This document shows, in pieces, positions 26,442-34,470 of a DNA stretch of 64,000 nucleotides. The notes beneath the pieces were generated by a model. It worked only from the letters and a program-made list of their open reading frames with translations. It ran no database searches and was not told the origin of the DNA. This stretch comes from Streptomyces rimosus (GTDB lineage Bacteria; Actinomycetota; Actinomycetes; Streptomycetales; Streptomycetaceae), in NCBI RefSeq assembly GCF_008704655.1, contig NZ_CP023688.1:6454001-6518000 (forward strand), in the 5' to 3' direction. Made by a program: the position numbers and the translations under genes. Position 1 is the stretch's first letter. Each line of letters opens with the position of its first letter.

Positions 26442-27488
26442 CTAGGGGAGGGTAACGACCGTCGCGGCGTACACGAGACCCGCCCCGAAGCCGATGACCA
26501 GCGCGGTGTCCCCGCTCTTGGCCTGGCCGGTCGCCAGGAGCCGCTCCATGGCGAGCGGAATCGAGGCGGCCGAGGTGTTGCCGGTGGTCTCCACGTCACG
26601 GGCGACCGTGACATTCTCCGGCAGTTTGAGGGTCTTCACCATCGAGTCGATGATCCGCATGTTGGCCTGGTGCGGGATGAAGACGTCCAGGTCGTCCGGG
26701 CTGACCCCGGCCGCGTCCAGCGCCTGCTGGGCGACCTTGGCCATCTCGAACACCGCCCACCGGAAGACCGCCTGGCCCTCCTGGGCGATGGCGGGGTAGC
26801 GGATCTCGTCCAGCGCCATCCGGGGCTCGGGGCCGTCGCCGCCGGGCACCGGGGTGCGGCGGTAGACGTCCCAGCCGAACGTCTGCTTGATCGTGTCGGC
26901 CTTGTCGCCCTCGGAGCCCCACACGGTCGGGCCGATCGCGGGCTCCTTGCCGGGGCCGACGACCACGGCGCCCGCGCCGTCGCCGAAGAGGAACGCGGTG
27001 GCCCGGTCCTCCAGGTCGGTCAGGTCCGACAGCCGCTCGACGCCGATGACGAGCACGTACTCCGCGCTGCCGTCGGTGATCATGCCCTTGGCGAGGGTGA
27101 GTCCGTAGCCGAATCCGGCGCAGCCGGCGGAGATGTCGAACGCGGCGGGCTTGCCCGCGCCGATCTTGTGCGCGATCTCGGTGGCGATGGCCGGCGTCTG
27201 CTTGAAGTGCGAGACGGTCGAGACGATCACCGCGCCGATCTGCTCGGGCGTGACACCGGCGTCCGCGATGGCCTTGCCGGCCGCCTCCACGGACATGGCC
27301 GACACGGTCTCCTCCGGGCCGGCCCAGTGCCGGGTGGCGATGCCGGAGCGCGAGCGGATCCACTCGTCGGAGGAGTCGATGTGCTTGAGGATCTCCTCGT
27401 TCGGCACCACGCGGGTCGGGCGGTAGCCGCCGACGCCCATGATGCGCGCGTACGCGGCGCCCTTGGCGGGCTTGATCTTCGAGGTCAT
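26442..27488 (-). CDS. fabH: 3-oxoacyl-ACP synthase III
   Basis: This 348-residue priming ketosynthase condenses a starter acyl-CoA with malonyl-ACP. The Cys-His-Asn triad is visible as Cys123 in SAGCAGFGYG, His in FIPHQANMRI and Asn in ETTGNTSAAS. It is slightly longer than E. coli FabH at both termini, as usual for Streptomyces, whose FabH accepts branched starters. It lies 13 bp downstream of fabD on the same strand. Confidence 0.95.
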   Translation of the reverse strand: MTSKIKPAKGAAYARIMGVGGYRPTRVVPNEEILKHIDSSDEWIRSRSGIATRHWAGPEETVSAMSVEAAGKAIADAGVTPEQIGAVIVSTVSHFKQTPAIATEIAHKIGAGKPAAFDISAGCAGFGYGLTLAKGMITDGSAEYVLVIGVERLSDLTDLEDRATAFLFGDGAGAVVVGPGKEPAIGPTVWGSEGDKADTIKQTFGWDVYRRTPVPGGDGPEPRMALDEIRYPAIAQEGQAVFRWAVFEMAKVAQQALDAAGVSPDDLDVFIPHQANMRIIDSMVKTLKLPENVTVARDVETTGNTSAASIPLAMERLLATGQAKSGDTALVIGFGAGLVYAATVVTLP

Positions 27489-27501
27489 GCTCTCGGGGCT
27501 C

Positions 27502-28443
27502 CTATTCGGCCGGGGCAGAGTGCTCGGCGATCAGCGTGCGGGCCGCGTCGAGGTCGTCCGGGGTCTTCAGGGCGAGCGTCTTGACGCCGGGCAGCGCGCG
27601 CTTGGCGATGCCGACGAGGGTGCCGCCGGGGCTGGCCTCGATGATGCCGGTGACGCCCAGCTCCTTGAACGTCTCCATGCACAGGTCCCAGCGCACCGGG
27701 TTGGCCACCTGGCCCACCAGGCGGCGGACGACGTCCTGCCCGTCGGTGACGACGTGGCCGTCCTTGTTGGACACGTACCGGGTGTGCGGGGCGGCGGGCG
27801 TGAGCTGCCCGACCGCTTCCTCCAGCGCCGTCACGGCCGGGGCCATGTGGACGGTGTGGAAGGCTCCGGCCACCTTCAACGGTACGACGCGGCGGGTGCC
27901 CTCGGGCTTGTCCTCGGCCAGCGCGGCCAGCTGCTCGGCGGTGCCGGCGGCCACGATCTGGCCCGCGCCGTTGACGTTCGCGGGGGTCAGGCCCAGCTTC
28001 TCCAGGTGCGGCAGGACGACGTCCTGCTCGCCGCCGAGGAGGGCCGCCATGCCGGTCTCGGTGACGGCGGCGGCCTCGGCCATGGCCAGGCCGCGCTTCC
28101 GTACGAGACCGAGCGCCTCGTCCTCGGTCAGCACGCCGGTCAGGGCGGCCGCGGCGAGCTCGCCGACGCTGTGTCCGGCGGCGGCGCCGACCAGCCGGGA
28201 GAAGTCCTCGGAGGTCGCAAAGAGCTGGCGGGCGGAGACCAGGGAGGCCGCGACCAGCAGCGGCTGGGCCACCGCGGTGTCGCGGATCTCGTCCGCGTCG
28301 GCCTTCGTGCCGTAGTGGATCAGGTCCAGGTCGATGGCGGCCGACCATGCGCGAAGCCGGTCCTCGACTCCGGGGAGGTCGAGCCAGGGGGTCAGGAAGC
28401 CGGGCGTCTGAGCGCCTTGGCCGGGAGCGACGAGTACGAGCAC
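27502..28443 (-). CDS. fabD: Malonyl-CoA:ACP transacylase
   Basis: This 313-residue acyltransferase has GHSVGELAAAALTG (nucleophile Ser92), an Arg in VRKRGLAM and the catalytic His in VAGAFHTVHM. It loads malonate onto AcpP. GTG 28443 gives the standard N-terminus VLVLVAPGQGAQTPGF with GAGAG upstream; GTG 28449 would add two residues. It is first in the fab operon and follows fasR, whose product is the expected activator. Confidence 0.94.
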   Translation of the reverse strand: MLVLVAPGQGAQTPGFLTPWLDLPGVEDRLRAWSAAIDLDLIHYGTKADADEIRDTAVAQPLLVAASLVSARQLFATSEDFSRLVGAAAGHSVGELAAAALTGVLTEDEALGLVRKRGLAMAEAAAVTETGMAALLGGEQDVVLPHLEKLGLTPANVNGAGQIVAAGTAEQLAALAEDKPEGTRRVVPLKVAGAFHTVHMAPAVTALEEAVGQLTPAAPHTRYVSNKDGHVVTDGQDVVRRLVGQVANPVRWDLCMETFKELGVTGIIEASPGGTLVGIAKRALPGVKTLALKTPDDLDAARTLIAEHSAPAE

Positions 28444-28511
28444 CCTCACACTCTCTCTTGTGGGAGGTCCCGCCCGCCCGTGGGGACAGGGACGAAGAAC
28501 CATCAGGGGAA

Positions 28512-28528
28512 TTGTTGGTGTTCTACAA
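28512..28528 (-). promoter_or_regulatory. fabD promoter region with inverted TTGT/ACAA motif
   Basis: The 89-bp gap between fasR and fabD contains the relatively AT-rich TTGTTGGTGTTCTACAA with 4-bp inverted arms. FasR is known in S. coelicolor to bind the fabD promoter region and activate the operon; equating this motif with its site is inference. Confidence 0.35.
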
Positions 28529-28532
28529 AAGC

Positions 28533-29723
28533 CTAGAGCTGGCTGTCACCGTCGGCCAGACGCCCCAGGATCAGTGCGATACGCAATGTAAAGGCGGAGC
28601 GTACGTCGGAAGGTGACCACCCGGTGACGTCCGTCACACGTCGCAGCCGGTAGCGCACGGTGTTGGGGTGCACGAACAGCATCCGCGCCGCGCCCTCCAG
28701 GCTGCTGGCTTGTTCCAGATACACGCTCAGCGTCTCCAGGAGCGCCGAGCCTGCTTCCTCCAGCGGTCTGTAGATCTCCTCCACCAGCTGCTCACGCGCT
28801 GCCGGGTCGGACGCCATCGCCCGCTCCGGGAGCAGATCGTCGGACAATACGGGACGGGGGGCATCCGGCCAAGCGGCACATGCCTTCAGCCCGGCCGCCG
28901 CGGCCTGCGCCGAGCGCGTCGCCGCCAGCAGGTCGGCGACCACCGGACCGGCCACCACCGGGCCCGCCGCGAACGGCCCGATCAGGGCTTTCGCCGCCTT
29001 GAGCGGATCGTCCGAGCCGCCCGCGATGACCACCAGACGGCTGCCCAGGACGCCCGTGAGCACCTGGAGCTTGGCGTGCCGGGCCGCGCGGCGGATGGCT
29101 TCCACCGTCAGCTCGCTGTCCCCGTCCGGGGCCGTACCCAGCACAACGCACACATGTTCGGGGCTATTCCAGCCGAGCGCGGCGGCCCGCGACACCGCGC
29201 CCTCGTCCGCCTCCCCGGAGAGCACCGCGTTGACCACCAGCGACTCCAGCCGCGCGTCCCAGGCGCCGCGCGCCTCCGCGGCCTGCGCGTACACCTGGGC
29301 GGTGGCGAAGGCGATCTCGCGCGCGTAGACCAGCAGCGCCTCGCGCAGCACGCCCTCGTCGCCGGGGGCCGCGACATCGTCGATCGCGGCCTCCATGACC
29401 TCGATGGTCGTACGGACCATCTCCACGGTCTGGCGCAGCGTGATCGCCCGGGTCAGCTCGCGCGGCGCCGTACCGAAGACGTCGGTGCTGATGGCCTGCG
29501 GCGTCTCCGGGTGCCGGAACCACTCGGTGAAGGCCGCGATGCCCGCCTGGGCCACCAGCCCGATCCACGAGCGGTTCTCCGGCGGCATGGCGCGGTACCA
29601 CGGCAGCTGCGCGTCCATGCGCGCGATGGCGTTCGCGGCCAGCTTGCCGGACGACTTCTCCAGCCGGCGGAGCGTCGCGGTGTGCGGATGCGGGTGCGGG
29701 TCGCGCGATGCGGGTTCAGACAC
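28533..29723 (-). CDS. fasR: Fatty-acid synthesis regulator FasR (PucR family)
   Basis: This 396-residue PucR-type protein has the C-terminal HTH_30 helix-turn-helix (SLEGAARMLFVHPNTVRYRL) and a GGDEF-like middle region. The start is GTG 29723. The FasR identity comes from its position immediately upstream of fabD in the same direction, matching S. coelicolor SCO2386 and mycobacterial Rv2242. FasR activates fabD-fabH-acpP-fabF. The N-terminus contains a His/Pro cluster (DPHPHPH). Confidence 0.88.
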   Translation of the reverse strand: MSEPASRDPHPHPHTATLRRLEKSSGKLAANAIARMDAQLPWYRAMPPENRSWIGLVAQAGIAAFTEWFRHPETPQAISTDVFGTAPRELTRAITLRQTVEMVRTTIEVMEAAIDDVAAPGDEGVLREALLVYAREIAFATAQVYAQAAEARGAWDARLESLVVNAVLSGEADEGAVSRAAALGWNSPEHVCVVLGTAPDGDSELTVEAIRRAARHAKLQVLTGVLGSRLVVIAGGSDDPLKAAKALIGPFAAGPVVAGPVVADLLAATRSAQAAAAGLKACAAWPDAPRPVLSDDLLPERAMASDPAAREQLVEEIYRPLEEAGSALLETLSVYLEQASSLEGAARMLFVHPNTVRYRLRRVTDVTGWSPSDVRSAFTLRIALILGRLADGDSQL

Positions 29724-29796
29724 GGGGACAAGCCTGCCTTATCGGGGCGGTGTGATGGCGCGGTGGGCCGGGACGGGAGGGGACTACGGTGGTCGG

Positions 29797-30471
29797 GTGA
29801 TCCACGTACACAGGGGCGACGAACGGTATCCGGGCGGCGACGTGGCCGCCGGGATCGAGACGCGGCACGCCTTCTCCTTCGGCCCGCACTACGACCCGGA
29901 CAACCTGCGCTTCGGCGCGCTCATCGCCTGCAACGAGGAACGGCTGGCGCCGGGCGCGGGTTTCGACGAGCACCCGCACCGCGACACCGAGATCGTCACC
30001 TGGGTCGTCGAGGGGGAGCTGACCCACCGCGACTCGACCACCGGCCACGAGACCGTGGTGCGCCCCGGCGACGTACAGCGCCTCAGCGCGGCGGACGGCG
30101 TACGGCACGAGGAACGCAACGACGGCGCCGCGCCGTTGCGCTTCGTGCAGATGTGGCTCGCGCCCGCCGGTTTCGGCGGCGAACCGGAGTACGAGGTGGT
30201 GCGCGGCATCGCCGACGGGACGCCGTACGCGGTGCCCGGGGCCGCCGCGCTGCTGCATCTGCGGCGGCTGGCCGACGGCGCGCGCTCGGCCTTGCCGGAC
30301 GCGCCGCGGGTGTACGTCCACGTCGTGCGCGGCGCGGTCCGGCTGGCGGGCGGACGCCTGGCGGCCGGGGACGCGGCGCGGATCACCGACGCCACGGACC
30401 TGGAACTGGCCGCCGAGGGCGACGCGGAGTGCCTGATGTGGGAGATGCCGGGCGAACCGTCGTACGGCTGA
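29797..30471 (+). CDS. Pirin-family protein
   Basis: This 224-residue bicupin has the pirin metal-site pattern (GFDEHPHRDTEIVTWVVEGE) and the downstream block RPGDVQRLSAADGVRHEERN. Some pirins are quercetinases, others act as redox-sensitive cofactors; nothing here decides. GTG 29797 is preceded by TACGGT ending 6 nt upstream, suggesting a leaderless message. Divergent from fasR. Confidence 0.88.
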   Translation: MIHVHRGDERYPGGDVAAGIETRHAFSFGPHYDPDNLRFGALIACNEERLAPGAGFDEHPHRDTEIVTWVVEGELTHRDSTTGHETVVRPGDVQRLSAADGVRHEERNDGAAPLRFVQMWLAPAGFGGEPEYEVVRGIADGTPYAVPGAAALLHLRRLADGARSALPDAPRVYVHVVRGAVRLAGGRLAAGDAARITDATDLELAAEGDAECLMWEMPGEPSYG

Positions 30472-30495
30472 GGGCCGGCGCCCGGCCACCGGCCC
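30472..30495. terminator. Hairpin between the pirin gene and the serine hydrolase gene
   Basis: GGGCCGG pairs with CCGGCCC across a 10-nt loop, starting at the base after the pirin stop and between converging genes. Confidence 0.5.
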
Positions 30496-30536
30496 CGGGA
30501 GCGCGGCGAACGGGGCCACCGCGCCGCTGCCCGTGC

Positions 30537-31355
30537 TCAGCGCAGCTCGGCGAGGACCGCGTCGGTCAGCGGCGGCCACGCCTCGATCGCCCAGGGCCCG
30601 AAGGCCCGGTCGGCCAGCGCCACACAGGCCGCGCCCGCGTCCGGGTCCACCCACAGGAACGTGCCGGACTGGCCGAAGTGCCCGAACGTGCGCGGCGAGG
30701 AGGCGGCGCCCGTCCAGTGCGGCGACTTCCCGTCGCGGATCTCGAAGCCCAGGCCCCAGTCGTTCGGGTTCTGCATGCCGTAGCCGGGCAGCACGCCGCG
30801 TACGCCGGGGAAGACCACCGACGTCGCCTCGGCGAGCGTCTGCGGCGCCAGCAGGCGCGGCGCGAGCAGTTCGGCGCCGAACCGGGCCATGTCCGCGACG
30901 GTCGAGACGCCGTCCTTGGCGGGCGAGCCCGGCAGGTCGGTGGCGGTCATGCCGAGCGGTTCGAGGACCGCCTCGCGCAGGTACTGGGGAAAGGGGATGT
31001 CGGTGGCCTTGGCGATGTGGTCGCCGAGCGCCTCGAAGCCCGCGTTCGAGTACAGGCGGCGCTCGCCCGGCGCGGCCTGCACGCGGTCCTCGTCGAAGGC
31101 CAGCCCCGAGGTGTGCGCGAGCAGATGGCGCACGGTCGAGCCCGGGGGACCGGCCGGCTCGTCCAGCTCGACCGCGCCCTCCTCGACGGCCAGCAGCGCG
31201 GCGTACGCGGCGAGCGGCTTGGTGACCGAGGCCAGGGGGAAGCGGTGCTCCTGCGGGCCGTACGTGCCGGCCACCGTCCCGTCGGTCCGTACGACGGCGG
31301 CGGCCGCGGTCGGCACCGGCCAGTTCTCGATCATCCGAAGGCTCTGCAAGGACAT
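30537..31355 (-). CDS. Serine hydrolase, class C beta-lactamase fold
   Basis: This 272-residue protein of the Beta-lactamase (PF00144) superfamily has the SxxK nucleophile motif in PLASVTKPLAAY, the YxN motif in RLYSNAGFEALG and a terminal HFGQSG in place of KTG. No signal peptide is seen, so it is a cytoplasmic esterase or peptidase-like member rather than a resistance enzyme. ATG 31355 was chosen because TAGGCT on the complementary strand ends 7 nt upstream; GTG 31361 is the alternative. Confidence 0.85.
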   Translation of the reverse strand: MSLQSLRMIENWPVPTAAAAVVRTDGTVAGTYGPQEHRFPLASVTKPLAAYAALLAVEEGAVELDEPAGPPGSTVRHLLAHTSGLAFDEDRVQAAPGERRLYSNAGFEALGDHIAKATDIPFPQYLREAVLEPLGMTATDLPGSPAKDGVSTVADMARFGAELLAPRLLAPQTLAEATSVVFPGVRGVLPGYGMQNPNDWGLGFEIRDGKSPHWTGAASSPRTFGHFGQSGTFLWVDPDAGAACVALADRAFGPWAIEAWPPLTDAVLAELR

Positions 31356-31450
31356 GGCCACGAGCCTAACGCCACCGCTCCCGCGCCCGGGACGGCCCGG
31401 GTACGGGACGCCGGGCCCGCGCTCCCTTCAAGATCCGGTCAAAAACTCCG

Positions 31451-31482
31451 CTTGCTTGGAGTGCGCTCGAACTCTCTAGCGT
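31451..31482 (+). promoter_or_regulatory. MerR-type promoter of merR-AKR operon
   Basis: TTGCTT, a 19-nt spacer and TAGCGT (31477-31482) enclose the near-palindrome TGGAGTGCGCTCGA (31457-31470). The extended form CTTGGAGTGCGCTCGAAC fits the AdhR/NmlR-type MerR operator consensus CTTGGAGT-N2-ACTCCAAG. Autoregulation by the MerR protein at 31536 is expected. Confidence 0.7.
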
Positions 31483-31535
31483 TGAGGTCGTCGTGAGAGG
31501 GGTCCGGGACATCCGGCGACTACGGGAGGCGCGGC

Positions 31536-32009
31536 ATGACGGTGACGGCGACGGACACGAGGGTGGCGGACCAGGGGCTTTCGGCACCGCCCCGGTGCAA
31601 GAGCCCGGTTCTGCACCCGCGGCCCACCGGCCGAGACCAGTACACGATCAGCGAGGTCGCCGAGCACACCGGGCTGAGCGCCCACACCCTGCGCTGGTAC
31701 GAACGGATCGGGCTGATGCCGCACGTGGACCGTACGCACACGGGCCAGCGCCGCTTCACCAACCGCGACCTGGACTGGCTGGACCTGGTGTCGAAACTGC
31801 GGCTGACCGGCATGCCGGTGGCGGACATGGTCCGCTACGCCGAGCTGGTGCGCGAGGGCCGGCACACCTTCGCCGAACGGGAAGAGCTGCTGACCGCGCA
31901 CCGCGAGGACGTACGGGACCGGATCGCCGAGCTGCAGAGCACGCTGCGGGTCCTCGATTACAAGATCGATGCTTATGCGGACGCCCGCCGGGCGTCAGAG
32001 GGAGTCTGA
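31536..32009 (+). CDS. MerR-family regulator (AdhR/NmlR-like)
   Basis: This 157-residue protein has the MerR winged helix YTISEVAEHTGLSAHTLRWY, the wing GLMPHVDRTHTGQRRF and a C-terminal coiled dimerisation helix. It has an extended N-terminus with one Cys (residue 21), outside the usual sensor positions. It is 7 bp upstream of the aldo/keto reductase, the common actinobacterial pairing for aldehyde or electrophile response. GGGAGG precedes ATG. Confidence 0.88.
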   Translation: MTVTATDTRVADQGLSAPPRCKSPVLHPRPTGRDQYTISEVAEHTGLSAHTLRWYERIGLMPHVDRTHTGQRRFTNRDLDWLDLVSKLRLTGMPVADMVRYAELVREGRHTFAEREELLTAHREDVRDRIAELQSTLRVLDYKIDAYADARRASEGV

Positions 32010-32016
32010 GGTCGGC

Positions 32017-33045
32017 ATGACCACTGAGAAGATAGAAACCGTCCGCCTGGGAGCCACCGGCCCGCTGGTCGGTGTCCAGGGCCTCGGCTGCATGGGCATG
32101 AGCTTCGCCTACGGCCCGACGAAGGACGAGGACGAGGCGCGGGCGACGCTGGAGCGGGCGCTCGAACTGGGCGTGACGCTCTTCGACACCGCCGACATGT
32201 ACGGCGTGGGGCACAACGAGGAGTTCATCGGGCCGTTCATCCGGGCCCACCGGGACGAGGTCGTGCTCGCGACGAAGTTCGCGATCGCCGCGGACCCGGA
32301 CGACCCGCTGAACCCCGCCAAGCGGTCCATCCGCAACGACCGCCCCTACATCCGCCAGGCCGTCGAGGCCAGCCTGCGCCGCCTCGGCGTGGACGAGATC
32401 GACCTGTACTACATGCACCGCCGGGACCCGAACGTGCCCATCGAGGACACCGTCGGCGCGATGGCCGAGCTGGTGGCCGAGGGCAAGGTCAAGCACCTGG
32501 GCCTGAGCGAGGTCACCGGCAGCGAACTGCGCGCCGCGCAGGGCGTGCACCCGATCGCGGCCGTGCAGTCGGAGTGGTCGCTGTTCAGCCGGGACGTGGA
32601 GGACGGCGTGGTGCCGGCCGCGCGGGAGCTGGGCGTCGGCTTCGTGCCGTACTCGCCGCTCGGGCGCGGCTTCCTGACCGGCTCGTTCGTCAGCGCCGAA
32701 CAGGAGCTGAGCGAGGACGACTTCCGCCGTCAGCAGCCCCGCTTCACGGGCGACAACGCGAAGGCCAACGCGGCCCTGCTGGAGCCGGTGCGCGAGGTCG
32801 CCGCCGCGCACGGGGCCTCGCTCGGGCAGATCGCACTGGCCTGGGTGCAGCAGCAGGCGCAGGTGCACGGCCTGGCCGTGGTGCCGATCCCGGGCACGCG
32901 CAAGCGCAGCCGTATCGAGGAGAACACGGCCGCCACCCGCATCGTGCTCGGCGAGGAGGAACTGGCCCGCCTGGAGCCGGTCGCGAGCAAGGTCGCGGGC
33001 GACCGGTACGCGGACATGACGCTCACCTCGGTGGGCCGCGAGTAA
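32017..33045 (+). CDS. Aldo/keto reductase
   Basis: This 342-residue TIM-barrel NADPH reductase has its tetrad visible: Asp and Tyr in LFDTADMYG, Lys in VVLATKFAI and His in DLYYMHRRDP. It starts GLGCMGMSFAYG, typical of the AKR13-like YajO/IolS group, and ends with the cofactor loop VPIPGTRKRSRIEEN. It probably reduces aldehydes under MerR control. ATG 32017 is preferred to an upstream in-frame ATG that lies inside the merR gene. Confidence 0.92.
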   Translation: MTTEKIETVRLGATGPLVGVQGLGCMGMSFAYGPTKDEDEARATLERALELGVTLFDTADMYGVGHNEEFIGPFIRAHRDEVVLATKFAIAADPDDPLNPAKRSIRNDRPYIRQAVEASLRRLGVDEIDLYYMHRRDPNVPIEDTVGAMAELVAEGKVKHLGLSEVTGSELRAAQGVHPIAAVQSEWSLFSRDVEDGVVPAARELGVGFVPYSPLGRGFLTGSFVSAEQELSEDDFRRQQPRFTGDNAKANAALLEPVREVAAAHGASLGQIALAWVQQQAQVHGLAVVPIPGTRKRSRIEENTAATRIVLGEEELARLEPVASKVAGDRYADMTLTSVGRE

Positions 33046-33098
33046 CGACCGGCAGGCTGCCGCCGTCCCCGGGCGGGATGGCGGCAGGGCAAGAGCGA

Positions 33099-33136
33099 GG
33101 CGGGTAGTGCCGTCCCCCGTGGCGGCACCACCCGCC
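33099..33136. terminator. Hairpin terminator between AKR and acyltransferase genes
   Basis: GGCGGGTAGTGCCG pairs with CGGCACCACCCGCC over 14 positions with one A-C mismatch and a 10-nt loop, between two converging genes. Confidence 0.75.
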
Positions 33137-33162
33137 GGTCCTTTCCCGGGTCCCGGCCCGCC

Positions 33163-34401
33163 TCAGGCCAGTCCCAGCGCGAACACCGCGAACGCCGCCG
33201 CCAGGGCCCCCGCGACCGTCCGCCGGGCCGCCGTCATCCCGGTCCACGGCGCCTCGAATCGGCGGGTCACCCGGCCGATGAGCACCAGCGCGACGGCGAA
33301 GACGGGCAGCCAGGCGAGGCGGGCGAGAATCCAGCCCGCGGTGTCCGGCGCCGTGGTGAGACCGGGCACGGCACCGGCGAAGGACGCGGGCACGGCCGCC
33401 GAGAACATCGCCGTCTGGTGCCAGCACAGCACCGTCATCGCGCAGAGGTTGACGACGACCACCGGCGCCCAGAGGGCCGGGCGGCGCAGCAGCCGGGCGA
33501 TGCGGTCGCGCAGCAGGACCGCCGCGCCGGACTGGGCCGCGGCCAGCGCGAGGATCAGCAGGGACGGCGGGTGGGAGTTCGTACGGTCCTGGCCCGGGAC
33601 GCCGACCATGCTCGTCGGGTAGTGGAAGAAGAGCAGCAGCGCCGCGAACAGCGCGGTACCGCCGAGCAGCAGCGTCCACGCGGCGCGCCGCCCGAGCCGC
33701 TTCTCGCCCCAGGACACGCCCAGTTGGTAGGCGAACATCCAGCCCGGCAGCAGGTTCAGCAGGCTCAGCCAGGACGGCATGGCGTCGGCGTACGGCCCGT
33801 AGCGCAGGAAGTCGACCACGGCGACGGCGGCCAGCAGCGGCGCCGCGGCCCACGCGCCCATGCGGCGGGCCGCGCGGACGCAGTACGGGGTGAGCGCGGT
33901 GATGCCCGCGTAGACCCCGACGAACCACAGCGGCTGGATGACCAGCGTCGCTCCCGTACGGAGCGTGGGTTCGGGCACGCCGCACGCGGACAGTACGGGG
34001 ATCAGCGCCGCCCAGACGGCGGTCACGCCGAGGACGGGGCGGCCCAGCCGGGCGAGGCGCGCCCGCAGCCAGCGGCCCGTCGACTCACCGCGCCCGGCCG
34101 CGCGGTGGAAGGACAGCACCGACGCGTAACCGCCGACCAGGAAGAAGATGCCGAGCATCTGGAGCACCCAGCTGGCGGGCGCCAGGGCGGCGAACGAGGA
34201 CAGCGGGCTGGCGTTGTGCAGCGCGCCGTCGGCGTCGAGCGTGAAACCGCCGAGGAGCCAGTGACCGGTCGGCACGGCGAGCAGCGCGAGGGCGCGCAGG
34301 CCGTCGATCGCGCGGTCGCGGTGGGCGGGCGTACGGCCCTCTATGGTGCGGACGGCCTTGCGGACGGGAGCCAGGAGCGGGGCCGGGAGCGGGGTGGCCA
34401 T
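33163..34401 (-). CDS. Membrane acyltransferase (Acyltransferase_3 family)
   Basis: This 412-residue protein has about 10 hydrophobic segments. It opens with the family's RAIDGLRALALLAVPTGHW, where many members have a catalytic His-like motif in helix 1, and carries FFLVGGYASVLSF, typical of OafA/NodX-like enzymes that acylate sugars or lipids at the membrane. The substrate is unknown. It lies 69 bp downstream of a secreted DUF1023 hydrolase on the same strand, so cell-envelope work is plausible. Confidence 0.85.
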   Translation of the reverse strand: MATPLPAPLLAPVRKAVRTIEGRTPAHRDRAIDGLRALALLAVPTGHWLLGGFTLDADGALHNASPLSSFAALAPASWVLQMLGIFFLVGGYASVLSFHRAAGRGESTGRWLRARLARLGRPVLGVTAVWAALIPVLSACGVPEPTLRTGATLVIQPLWFVGVYAGITALTPYCVRAARRMGAWAAAPLLAAVAVVDFLRYGPYADAMPSWLSLLNLLPGWMFAYQLGVSWGEKRLGRRAAWTLLLGGTALFAALLLFFHYPTSMVGVPGQDRTNSHPPSLLILALAAAQSGAAVLLRDRIARLLRRPALWAPVVVVNLCAMTVLCWHQTAMFSAAVPASFAGAVPGLTTAPDTAGWILARLAWLPVFAVALVLIGRVTRRFEAPWTGMTAARRTVAGALAAAFAVFALGLA

Positions 34402-34470
34402 GGGGGCCTCTTTTCGCGGTGTCGAAAGGGCGGGAGGGACCGGTGGCGGTGGGCGGGGCGGCCGCGCCCG

